Below the pieces are notes generated by a model. It was not told the DNA's origin. It ran no database searches and saw nothing but the letters and a program-made list of their open reading frames with translations. From NCBI GenBank assembly GCA_003952965.2, contig CM025853.1:12657187-12721186 (forward strand): DNA of 64,000 nt. Reading direction: 5' to 3'. Both the position numbers and the translations under genes were made by a program. Each line of letters opens with the position of its first letter. Positions within the stretch are counted from its first letter, which is position 1. Shown piece after piece: positions 45,901-57,700 of the stretch. The DNA is from Morella rubra. Taxonomy: Eukaryota; Streptophyta; Magnoliopsida; Fagales; Myricaceae.

Positions 45901-47750
45901 CTCATATACCAATTCTCATACCTAAAATTTGACCACTATTTTGCACACAAACACCATCGTAGACATTAATGAACCTACCAAAGATATTTATTCTTAGTTT
46001 GAAATTAAGTTTAGACTCTAAAATATACTTAGCGGGGGAGTGAATAGGTATTTAAAAATTAATCAACATTTTCTTTCTAATCACAGAAAAATAGCTCAAC
46101 TAATTTTCAGTCAATCAACAAGTACAAATCTGTAAGATAAACAACCTTAGCAAATTTTACAACACATGTACTTAACTGCAATATGAACTGGACAACAAGT
46201 AGAAACTCTCTGTTATATGGATTTTACAGCAATACAAAAATCAATGTTCTGTCTATTTTACAGCATTTATAAATCCAAGAACAAAGTAAATTTTCCAGCA
46301 ATGATAAAATCAATCATATTTCAGCAACTTTACAATCAAGGTAATGAGAAATATGCAGCAGCTATATAGTCAAAAACACTGCAGATTTTTTAGCACGATA
46401 CAACCACTACTATAGCTACTATACAGCAACACAGAGACCACATCAATATAATTTTCTAGCAAATGTAAAATCAAGACTGTGTATTTTGCAGCAGCTATAA
46501 TCTTTCCAAAATTCTAACAATATTAAAGGCTAATAACGAAACCAAGATCAAGCAACTCAGATCTAATAACGAGATCAAACAACAGCAACCGATATGCTTA
46601 TTATGAAATAAAATTTCCAACAACTTAGATCTGCAAAATATCAAACAAGATAATAGTTAGCACATTCAAGAACTCAAGAAAAACGCAAATAGAGATGACA
46701 CCACGATTTTGGTTACCAAGTGAAAATCTCTTTAGGATGACTTTCTCCAAGAGACAAAAACGCTCCAGATGTGCGAAGGCCACACCAATCGATCCACTAA
46801 GAGCTTTTGAACTTTACAAGATGACGATCCTAATGAAACTCCTTCACTTTTCAGATCCCCCAATCTTCAATAAAGCCACCCAAGAAAACTTTCTCAGGCC
46901 CATGCCCAACACACAATTTCTTAACCAGCAACTCCAGTCATCTCTTATGGATGTCAACGAACTCGTCAACCTTCTTCTTCTTCTGAAAACTTCAGCAGCA
47001 AACAATCTTGAAAAACCCTCAAGATCCTTCAAACTTTGGTGATGCGATCTCAATAGCACCCATGTAGAAAAGAACAACCCTTCAATTAGCAATCTTTCAC
47101 ACTCAAAATCTTCCACCTGAGAGAAGAAATCAAACTCTCACACTCGAGAATCAACAGATCAGTTTTTCAACAAGAAGAGAGAAACATGGTATATTCATTA
47201 GAGACGAATTTTTGGGAGCCAAAATATTCAAAGTGTGTGTAGATCATGCAAAAGCTTCGTGAAAGGGGTTGTATTCTATTTTAATAAGGGTATAATGGTA
47301 AAACGAAGTCATCTGGAGGTTTGGGCGAATTTTTGGAAGTTTTATTCGAAGTCTGTAGAAGTCACGCTAGACTGACCCTAGACTAACCCAACCAACTGAA
47401 AAACGTCCCAAAAGATCTACAACAACTCTCAACCCTTCCAGACGCAACCAGCAATCTTCTAGCAGCTTCTATCACCTTCTTTTGAACTCTACATCCTCAT
47501 AAACCAATTAAGTTGTTATGTACATTTTAAACTAAAAATTACATTAATAAAATGACTGTTTTGCTCATGGAAATAATGTCAACATACATAGACACTTTCA
47601 TAGTCCTTTCTCTTATCTCCCATCTGTCTATTTGTTTTGTTTGCAAACATGTCCTAAATCAAGTAAAGTGGTGATAAAATCTTTTAAAAGCTCGTGCAAA
47701 TAGCATCTTTGCTTATTGATAATTCTGAAAACTCATATTATGACACCAGG
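45424..47750. repeat. Inverted repeat pair (~105 bp arms, ~2.1 kb apart)
   Basis: 45424-45535 and the reverse complement of 47636-47745 share GAATAAGCAAAAATGCTATT-like, GAGCTTTTAAAA and GATTTAAGGCATGTTTGCAA-like blocks. They could be terminal repeats of one large element or two insertions of one MITE in opposite directions. Confidence 0.55.
45901..47640 (-). other. Possible Copia-type LTR, minus orientation; no gene
   Basis: GCGGGGGAGTGAATAGGTAT at 46033 resembles the complement of the CACCCCCCTCTTGGGTT end seen in Copia LTRs nearby. The sequence to about 47200 is rich in CAGCAA and TTTACAGCA. The 115-codon frame at 46695-47042 has no recognisable domain. Borders were not found. Confidence 0.35.
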
Positions 47751-47989
47751 GGAAAAAAAAAATGTTAAAGGTTGTGTTTGAGTGTAAAATTTTGGGAGGT
47801 TAAAATTTTAGGGCATTAAAATTGATGAAAAAGTGAAAAAATAGATAATTTAAATGTATTTTTTATATTTATTATACTGAAAAGTAATAATTTGACGAAG
47901 AAGAAATATTATATTATAATTATTTTATTATGTTAAAATTTTAGAAGGCCTAAAATTTTAGTAAACAAACACACTGAGAAGAATAAATA

Positions 47990-48334
47990 AAAGGCAGTTA
48001 CTTAAGATAAAAAGAAGCAGCAGTTATTATCACGTGCTGACTGCACGTGAGCGTTCCGGGCATTACTGTTAAGGCGGTACGTTCTTCCCTTGCGCTTCAT
48101 ACATGATTCATTTCAGACGTCACGGGCTAATTTCTTTTTTCTCGAGAAAAGGAAAAGAAAATCTGAAGCCAAGAAAGAGAGGGGGGTGGGAGCGCCAACG
48201 AAGAAATCTCCCAAACCCTCTTTCGCGCCTTAACATATATATGCATTCCCCATGTATCTTTCTCTCTTTCTTTGAAAATTCTGTGTAGCAGAGACATTGG
48301 TGAGTGAGTGACGAAGCCAGTGATCAAGGAAATA
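47990..48334 (+). promoter_or_regulatory. FGT1 promoter and 5' UTR
   Basis: Two perfect G-boxes CACGTG lie at 48031-48036 and 48044-48049, and a GACGTC element at 48116-48121. A TATA-like CATATATATG is at 48235-48243, so transcription probably starts near 48265-48275 in a CT-rich stretch. The 5' UTR would be about 60-70 bp. A GAAAATTC dyad (heat-shock-element-like pair) is at 48274-48281. The regulatory meaning of these sites is inferred from known motif classes. Confidence 0.6.
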
Positions 48335-48751
48335 ATGAGTCAGCCGCCGGTGGCTCCGCCGCCCCAACTGTCGCAAGCGGCGAGCGCTGGTGGTGGGGTA
48401 CAAGTGCGTTGTGCGGGTTGCAAACTGATCTTGACGGTGGCCGCGGGCGTGACGGAGTTCGTGTGCCCCACGTGCCAATTGCCTCAGATGCTGCCGCCGG
48501 AGCTAATGAGAGTACAACTGAAGGCGCCTCTGCCTCCGTCTCCTTCCCTGCCGTCGTCGCAGCACGTGCCCGCCCATGGAATCGATCCCACGAAAATCCA
48601 GGTCCCCTGCGCTCACTGCAAGGCCATCCTCAATGTGCCACACGGCTTGGCCAGGTTCGCCTGTCCTCAGTGTGGCGTTGACCTGGCCGTCGATTTGTCA
48701 AAACTTAAGCTGTTCTTTCCGGCTCCGCTGCCTCCTGAGGAAGAAAACGAG
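48335..48751 (+). other. FGT1: FGT1 exon 1: two LSD1-type zinc fingers
   Basis: 139 codons. A short Pro/Gln-rich start is followed by [20 protein letters not shown] with CPTC, and later [20 protein letters not shown] with CPQC. Each pair of CxxC motifs builds one small zinc finger as in LSD1/LOL proteins. The exon ends in an acidic EEENE. GC content is much higher than in surrounding DNA. Confidence 0.92.
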
Positions 48752-51700
48752 GTTTGCTCTAGGATCCATTTCTGAACGATGCCTTCTCATTTTCTTCTTG
48801 TCTCTCTTTAGTTAAATTCGGAAAAATTTAGTTACTTTGATGTTGTAAAGATATGCTTTGTGCTTTGTCATCAGACTCTGTTTAGTAACTGACAAACTAG
48901 CAATCAAATTGCGACAAACCTATTGATTCCAATTGATTTCCAGAACAAATCGCTAACTTCGGGCACATGACATTCCCCAGCCCTTCAAGCAACTCGTTGA
49001 AGGTCAGCAGCAATTGCTATACTGTGGCCATTTCTATCACAAGCTTGATACGACTATGTCTTTGCTCATGGTCCAATTATGAAGTTAATGCGAGTCGAAC
49101 AATCGTCCTTTCTTCATGTAAGAACAAAAACATTTCCAAGCCATTATATCAACCCTCACTATAAGAGTGTTCTAACGGCAGAGTCCAGTGCATAATAGAA
49201 GCTAGGCTCAACGAGGATTGAAAAACTATGCCACCCTAAAAATAGGAGTTTCCTCTGAATTTCTATATATGGATCTTCCTCCTTCCGCTTCTCCAACTCA
49301 GTTTTGATCCTTTGAATAAGCATCATCTCTAATTTTTATTCTTGTAAACTGGATATTTTCCTAGAGATATTGTTCAAGCATGATCTGTTCTTTCTTTACA
49401 TGAGGCAAAATTTCAAAGATGTAGAAATTGGTTTAGTGTCCTTTTTGATAACCAATCTTCATCTCCAGTACAATGGACCATATTTTCTTTCACTTTTGGG
49501 CCAAGTGGCTGTACCTCAAGAATGAAGTTGGTTAGAATTTCAGCAATTTCTAGAACATCGTAGTGACAACAACGTTAGGCACACTTGCAGATTATACCTG
49601 AAATGTAGTCCATCTCATTTTTCAACTTTAGCTTAGCAACAGTCTCTTCTCTAATGTTTGGATGAGTTTGTAGTCCAAACTCCAGTGTAATATATGAAGC
49701 CGTGATCTTCATAAGCCACACAAAATGATATTTCTCTCCAGTTGTTGGTGCATCAACCATAAATTTTTACTTTTGTCAGCATGATTTTTGCAAGCAGTAT
49801 TGAGCCTGGAACTTATAACTTCTGGGCATCTTATATCACCCTCAATAGTCTTAGGACATACAATTGCCCAAATTTTTGTAAATATTACACCTGTAATTAC
49901 CGGCACAGAGGCATGAGTGTTGGAATCATCTCTTTGAATGAGAACAAGTCCACCCTAATCAAGCTGCAGTTTTTTGAGCTCACTTAAACTGCTATGAAGT
50001 TTCAATCTTGTGATACATATCAGATCAAATCCACGCTGGTCTCCATCCAGGGATTGTTAATTCCCCATAGTTGCACTTCGTGATCCCAGCAAGGCCTGTG
50101 TTAAAAACATCCAATGTGCCATGTTCTTGCATTTGCTTACTTTTTCATCTATCTTGGTTTCCATTTCTCTATCTGTCTATTATTATTATTTTCTAATAGA
50201 ATTGCACCTTCTGTTTCTTCAATGTCATCCTGGACATTAGATAAAGGCTTGCAGATGATCATTATAGCCTCATGACTTGCATACTCTACTGAGTTGTTTT
50301 GTAATATCACATTCACTTTCTTTCCTTCGTTTGCAACCACATTTGAAGACTTGATGAATTTACACTGCATCCAAGACTTCCGTACGGTCAAGATTCCGCG
50401 TAAAATGGCATATATGTGATTCTCCTCCTCATTCCCCTAAAAAAGAATCACATTACACATACTTGAAATTAGGGAAGCCCAATATTGAAACTGGCTGAAA
50501 ACGAATTTGAATTTTCCTTTTCATTGCTCAAAATTTCTAATGCCCTAGAATCCAAGTGATTTAGAATTGACACTAGGATGATTTATGCTACCTGAAAAAT
50601 TATTAATTGAGCTGACCCTACAGAACTTTCTCTAAGATTCTGACAAATATCCATCAAGCAACAATGGAGACATGTCTTGCCTAGGCCACCATCTCTGACT
50701 TCAGAACTAAATTTGGCGCAACTACATGCACTATCGGTGTCAGGAAACAATGTGTACTGTGACATTTCGAATGTTCAGGGCATTTTAGACCTCACAAACA
50801 TCATTGCAGGTGGTCTTTCTTGAACAAGAAGAGTGCAATGATGCAATTTCTGCGAAATGAGTGGCAACTGCATTGAAGTTTTGTAATCGAAAGATACTGG
50901 TAGATAATGAGAAAGTAAAAGTACCTGAAAGCTTATTCTCAGCCACCATAATGGGTTTCAGAGTCTTTTGTTCCTCTATTTCTTCCTTATCTTTTTCCTC
51001 TTTACATTCTTCTCCCTTTAGGTCTTCATCCATTTCTTCAATCTCCTTTTCAACTTTTTCCAAGCAGATGGTGAAGCATTGTAGATATTCTTGCCTCTTT
51101 ATGTAGTTGTTGTGAATCATTGAGCTTCCTCAAATGTTTGATTAATTTGGTGATTCTAAAACATTTTTCATTCAAATCCTCAGTAGGAACCGTTGCTTTA
51201 AAACCAATTGTAACCAATCTATTGATTCAAATTGATTTCAGAACAAATTAATAATCTCAAAAATAACTTGTCTTCAAGAATCTAGAACTAAAGAAGAAAA
51301 ATGGGTTTCACTTGTTCAGATATCTCCCTATTCCAGAGACCCCTTTTGTACAACTAATTAATTTTTTTACAACTCTTAGCTACTTCCTAAATAAAAGAAT
51401 CTCTAGTAACAACCTGATGACATGGAATTTTAGCCAACACTCAAACACTAACACAACCCATGAACCCTGAAAGGGTCACCTCAAAGATCCAACCTCATAG
51501 CCCATAAGGACTTAAGCTAGTCCTTAATAGGTAACGACCCAAGGAAGTGCTAGCCACATCTGCATCATAACTCTAGAATAGCAAGTCAATGTTACAGTTG
51601 GAATTCCTTAGAATCTCTTACAAAAGTTCAATGTCACTTGGTTATTGACAGTATAGAACTACGACTCAAGCAACTCTGTCATAAATCACTTAACTAATTT

Positions 51701-54700
51701 ATGATAAGTTCAAAAGTTCAATCTCATTTTTCTCTACTCAAATCTTGTATGCTCTCGTTGAGGCCCATGTTGCGTTATAGTGCCTCAACACCACATTGTG
51801 TTGCTAGATGAGTTCTTATCGAATTTTGAAACGATCCAAAGAAGTATTTGGCACATTTGTGCTGTAACCTAAAGTACTTAGTCAGTATCACTACTGGAGC
51901 TCCTTAGAACCTTCAATAGAGTCCAGCCCTACTTAATCAGGAACCAATGTAGGAATAGTTGCTCCAACAACTCCAATGTGAGTCTTTAACTAATGAAGAT
52001 GTCATAGAATGCAAGCATTTCAAAGCTTAAGGTGTTCTTAAGATAATATTTATTATTCAAAACACTGTAAATTTCTACTCTTTCTTGTTTTGGAATTCCA
52101 TTGTGTTAACTTGTCATGAGATAACTCGGGACAACCATCTGTAGGTCTCCTTTAAACAGCATAATCAGAAGTATTCAGACCCTTTCAATAAGGGCTATCC
52201 ATATTCTTATTTTTATATGGAGTTAAATGTTTAATGGATGTGGGTATTATTAAGTCAACTAATAAGATGAAGCACACACTCCTTTCCTCTCTCTCCTCGC
52301 AGCCCCCTCCTTTTTTCTCCTGTACCCTTTCTCTCATTTGTATGTGGATGTGGTACCCTAGATCTACTGCGTTTTGTCCCTCCATGGCTCATACGCCCTC
52401 TCCAAAGCTTGCCATGCATGCGTATGTCTCCTCTACCACTCCATGCCATATAATAATATTGTAAATAGAGGAAAAGTTTGCTTAATAGCATTATGTGCAA
52501 AGATAAAGAAACAGTTTTTTAACAAAATCAGTAACTCCAAATTTCTGTTATTTGAAAGATTGTTAACTATTTCAGCACAAGCGGTGTTTGTTGCGTTCTT
52601 TGATTTAGTAAATGTATTGTATTATGCCGAGTCCTAAATGGAGTGGGAAAGGGAAAAAGAATGAGAAAAGAATAACATTAGAGTCAAGTCCCACATTGGA
52701 TTTTGATTAGGTGGAATGAGGCCATGTTACGACAAGAACTTCCTTCATTATTTGGAGTTGGGCATGGTGGTTTACATTTCCTTGAGGTGTTGCAAATGAT
52801 ATAAAAGTAGACTTGTTGACGCCTATTTGGTGATTGGTGAGCTCTGACGAGAATGTCTGGGGTTTAAGGGGTAAGTTCCACTTGGTGTGGAAAAGGATAA
52901 GGAATGAGAAATGAATGGTGCAAGAGTCAAATTTCATGTTGGATTCTTCTTTGTGGAGTTGGACCTTAAAGGAGCTTCAAATATAACCTTAATGTCAGAA
53001 TGCTCCTCCAAACTCTGAATAAGTGTGCGACTGGATTTCTTTTTAGTCAGGAGGTAATTTTGGTCGTGTTCTCCTATCTAAGGATGCATGGGAGGATGTC
53101 TTAGTTGAGTGTCTCATACTAGTAGTCATCACGTTCTTTCCTGCATAGGGTTTACCTGGGGCAGATGATTCACTGCTTCAACAATCTCCATCAAGGCAGC
53201 TTTATTATTTTGGCGCTCTATTCAAGAATCTAGGGGACTGGAACAAGTTGTCTCTTTTCGTTTTGTTGTGTACTTTTCAAGCATTGTACCACTGTATTGG
53301 GGTGTTTGTTTGGAGTCCCCAGCTGCCTTCTTCTCTATTGTGTACATTGCTAATGCAATACTGACTATAACAAGAAACTATTAGCACCTAAATTATTCAC
53401 TTGCGAGTTCCCTAATGTCACCATAACCTTTATGGTAAAGAGTAAATGTATGAGTATGTTGCTTAACATTCTATCTTGTGGAAGAAGTAGAACGAGAAGC
53501 ATTGAAGCAAGGTGCCATTTGAAACAAAAATTTTCATCCACGCCCCAATGTCCTAACACATCTGGCAGTTTCTTGTTCTCTTCCTCAGAAGCATTCTAAG
53601 GAATTTCCAATGGTTTGGAATTATGTTCCTTCCTTTCACAAACTATTGTGTCCAAAGCTGAGCTTGCCCTGCTTGTGGCATATCTTCTGGCATCCAACTA
53701 AAAATATTAAGTGACATTTTTCCAAGTTAATCTTCTTTGAACTGTGTGCACTGGGACTTTTTTGTTGAAGATTGTTGTTGGTGGATCTCCCAAAATGATT
53801 GAACTGTAGTAAGGGTCTGCCAGTTTCAGAATTGTGTGATTTTTTTTTTCTCTATTGGTTTCTATTTGTGGTGTAGATTAACAAAGGAGTATGAGTGACT
53901 TCCCTTTCAGTTGGTCTGATATAGCATATCGATCCTTTTTTAGGGGCTTTGTTTTTTGCGTTGGTTAATTCCTGCTAGGAAAACTGGTATCAATCTGAAA
54001 GGCATTTTCATTGCTTACATGTCTTTGCTTTTGTTGTAAGGAATCCTTAAAGCTTCATAATTGCAGTCAATCCTGCTGTGGATTTCTGCCTTTAGTTTGC
54101 GAAAATTATTTATTCAGTTTCCATATTTGTTTGGAGGGACATATCTTTTCGGTTTGTATTTAATTGTAATGTGGTAATAGTTTTCTTACGTGTACACTTC
54201 TGTTCTCCCATCAAAATTCTACTGTCAGGTAGCCATTGAAGTAGAACGTGAAGAGGATGAAGGTGGCATGGTGGGAGAGACATTTACAGACTATGTGAGT
54301 GTTTTGTTTTTCAAGAATTAATGACTGGAAGTGGTATTTGGTGATTTTATTCAATTCATATATTGACTTGATTTTTGAGTTGAAGCTTTCAGACCAGTAC
54401 TCCTGATGATTTTGGTGTGGTTGTATTTGCAGCGCCCTCCAAAACTATCTATTGGACCTCCCCATCCAGATCCGATTGTGGAGACATCCTCTTTATCTGC
54501 AGTGCAGCCACCTGAACCAACTTATGATCTAAAAATCAAGGATGAATTAGAAAGTTCCAATGCTTTGTCATGTTTGCAAATCGAGACATTGGTTTATGCT
54601 TGTCAGGTTGCTTTTCATGAATGAATTTATGGTTGATAATTCCTCATCTGCTTTATTGCTTGTAATTTAATGTAAGTATCGATGACAGAGACACCTCCAT

Positions 54701-57700
54701 CACCTTCCCAATGGTGCTAGGGCAGGATTCTTTGTCGGAGATGGGGCTGGTGTAGGTAAAGGTCGAACAATTGCTGGACTAATATGGGAAAATTGGCACC
54801 ATGGAAGGAGGAAAGCCTTGTAAGTTTTCAGTTACAATCTGTGTGTGCATTCTCATTTGCTTATATATTTATATACATATATATTTGTTTTCCAGAATGT
54901 TTACTTGTTTTTTATTCTCTATTTAACTGTAAATAGCTGCGTATACAGCTGGTTTGTACTTGCTCTGTGCTTTAACTGATGTTTTATAATGCTTTTCTCT
55001 CATTTTCATTGATCTTACACAGGTGGATTTCTGTTGGTTCAGACTTGAAGTTTGATGCAAGGAGAGACTTGGATGATGTGGGAGCACCTTGTGTTGAAGG
55101 TAAAAAAGACATGAAATCGTGGCTATTGTAGGAAGCAGTCCATGTGGCAATAATTTGTCTATTTTATTGTGACAAAGGATTCTCATTGAGTATTACAATT
55201 TTGACATGAAAATGTTGTATTCAAGATTTTCATTCTGGCACAGAAATATCAAGGATGGTTGGTGGAGATTGAAGGGACTACAAAAGGTGGATGTGTTGTG
55301 ACTTCCATATATAAGAAGTTAAAGAGTATTTGCCTAGTTGTTTACTTTTAAAATGAGAAAAGTGTAATAAACAGCGGTCGCTTAAGCCTATCAAAGGACC
55401 TTGAGATGCTAATCCACGAAATAGCACACTATTTTTTATTCTTTTTTTTTTGTGAGTTTGGGGAGCAACTGAAACAATCTTATTTAGGTAGGATTCTTGT
55501 TACATTTTGAGCCATTTCCTAACATGGTTTCTAGTTGGTTTCCTGGATTTTAACTTTTTCACTTCTTTGTATTTTGTGGATTTAGTTTTCCTTGGTTCAA
55601 CCCTAGTATTTATGACTGTTTGATGTCTTGAATTAGGGTGGCTAAGAATATTAGAAAAGGATGTGTAGGGCATAATGACATGTCAAGTAAACCAATAAGC
55701 TTTGGGTCACTGATTATGACCAGTTCTCAATATTTAAATATTTGACTGTTGCTGTTGGTTGTTCCCTGATAGGCTCTATGTTGCTAAAAAATATATGGAT
55801 TTGTCTGCAGTTCATGCTTTGAACAAGCTGCCTTATTCCAAGCTTGATTCAAAGTCTGTGGGGGTTAAGGAGGGAGTTGTTTTTTTGACATATAGCAGCC
55901 TTATAGCATCTTCTGAGAAAGGTCGGTCTCGTCTGCAGCAGCTTGTGCAGTGGTGTGGATCAGGATTTGATGGTCTTGTCATATTTGATGAGGTACTAGA
56001 CTTCAATTTCTTCGAAAATATTTCTCTAATGGGACTCATTTCTTGGAAAGTGTTATTTACTTATTTTTTCTTTGAAGGTTTTATAACTGTAGCAATTAAG
56101 TGTTCAAAGATTTCAATATTTTCTCTTACCTTTCATTGCTAAGGGTCATGGCTTCATTGTAGTGCCACAAAGCCAAAAATTTGGTGCCTGAAGCTGGAAG
56201 TCAGCCAACACGAACTGGTGAAGCTGTTCTTGAGATACAGGTCTGTTCATAAGTGGTGGCAACAAGAAACATGTATTTTCCTAGAATTATTTTCTGAGGT
56301 TATTAATTCTTAGAGCTGCATTTTATATTCTAAGCTCTTACTGCTGCATTTGGTATTGTACTTCAGTCTCTTAGTGGTGGATTCTAAAGAAATTTAAAGT
56401 TTGGGGAGTTTTACCTTCTGTTAAGTCTAGCAGTTATCTTGAGTTTGTCTCAAGAGAGTAAGGTAGGCTACGCAAAAAGGAAACAAAAAATAAAGAAAAA
56501 AAAATCAAAATTTGTGTATGGTTACATTTCCTTAAGAGGAAGGTAAATTGCAAATAACATACCTGTGCTTTTAGGCCATTTGAAATCGAGACTTGTGCTC
56601 CTAATTTTTTGATTTGATGACCTGTGGAACTCTAAATGTTAAATTTGAGACCTCACCCCACTTTCCGTCTAATAATTAACAGAAGTGTCTGACCTGTGTA
56701 CTGATAGAATTTGACCTGGCTTTTAAAAATTTAAACATAATCCACATCAGCTAATGCTCAGAGATTTTTTTAAAAAACGATAGTCAACTGTCCGATTTTC
56801 CACATGTCGTCCATTCGTTGCAACAATTTTTTATTTTTTTTAAATAAAAAAAGGGAGTGGGAAAATGACTGGCCGTAGATGTGATTTGTGGGGTAACAAA
56901 AAAGCTCCACAACACATTCAGATCATCACCGAGATTCGTCCGCCACCTCCCCCACTTATGGTGCGATTTTGGATTCGTCTTCCAGCCAGAACTTGCCATA
57001 GCTGACTTTCGAACTTGGTCCAGCACCCACACCTCGGTTCTCAAGTAAATAACCCAGAAGTCAGGATAGCAGACCCAATTTGTGGGTTTTCCGAACTTGG
57101 GCTTTCTTCCCAAATCAGTCACTTGCACCATTCAAGGACGTAGGTAGGCTCTTTTTCAACAGTAACGGTTGGTTCTACCTTCTTCGCAAGTGTTTCTGGA
57201 ATTACACGTACTTTTTGAACATGCTAATGAAATTCCTATTTTTTCTCTTTGGTTGGGTCCGTGTAATGAAATTTTGTTTGCAAGAAAATGCTCTTTGTTG
57301 GTGTGCAATTTTCGAATTTTCCAAGCGGATATCCTATTTGAGCAGCATTTACCTGGCGACAAGCTTCCTCTGGACTTCATCTGCAAGCACTGTTTTACAC
57401 TAACGATGAATTGCAAATCTACAGCCAATGTTTTATGAAATTTTAACTCTGTTTTTAATTTCTTTTTCTTTTTTTGGGTTGCAACGGATGGACGACACAT
57501 GAAAAATCGGATGGTTGCATATCGTTTTTAAAAAATTTCTCTGAGCATTAGTTGACATGGATTATGTTTGAATTTTTAAATGCCAGGTCAGATTCGGTTA
57601 GTACACGTCAGATACTTCCGGCAATTATTAGACAGAAAGTGGGATGAGGTCTTGAATTTAATGGCTAGTGTTGCATACGTCTTAAAATCAAAAAATTAAG

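Noticed and set aside
46695..47042. 115-codon open frame, possible small gene
   Set aside because: No recognisable domain and no promoter or splice support; it lies in an LTR-like stretch.
52680..52700. GTCCCACATTG resembles the upstream element of plant snRNA genes (RTCCCACATCG)
   Set aside because: There is no TATA box at the right distance and no snRNA sequence downstream; a diverged second copy at 52924 suggests a dispersed repeat.
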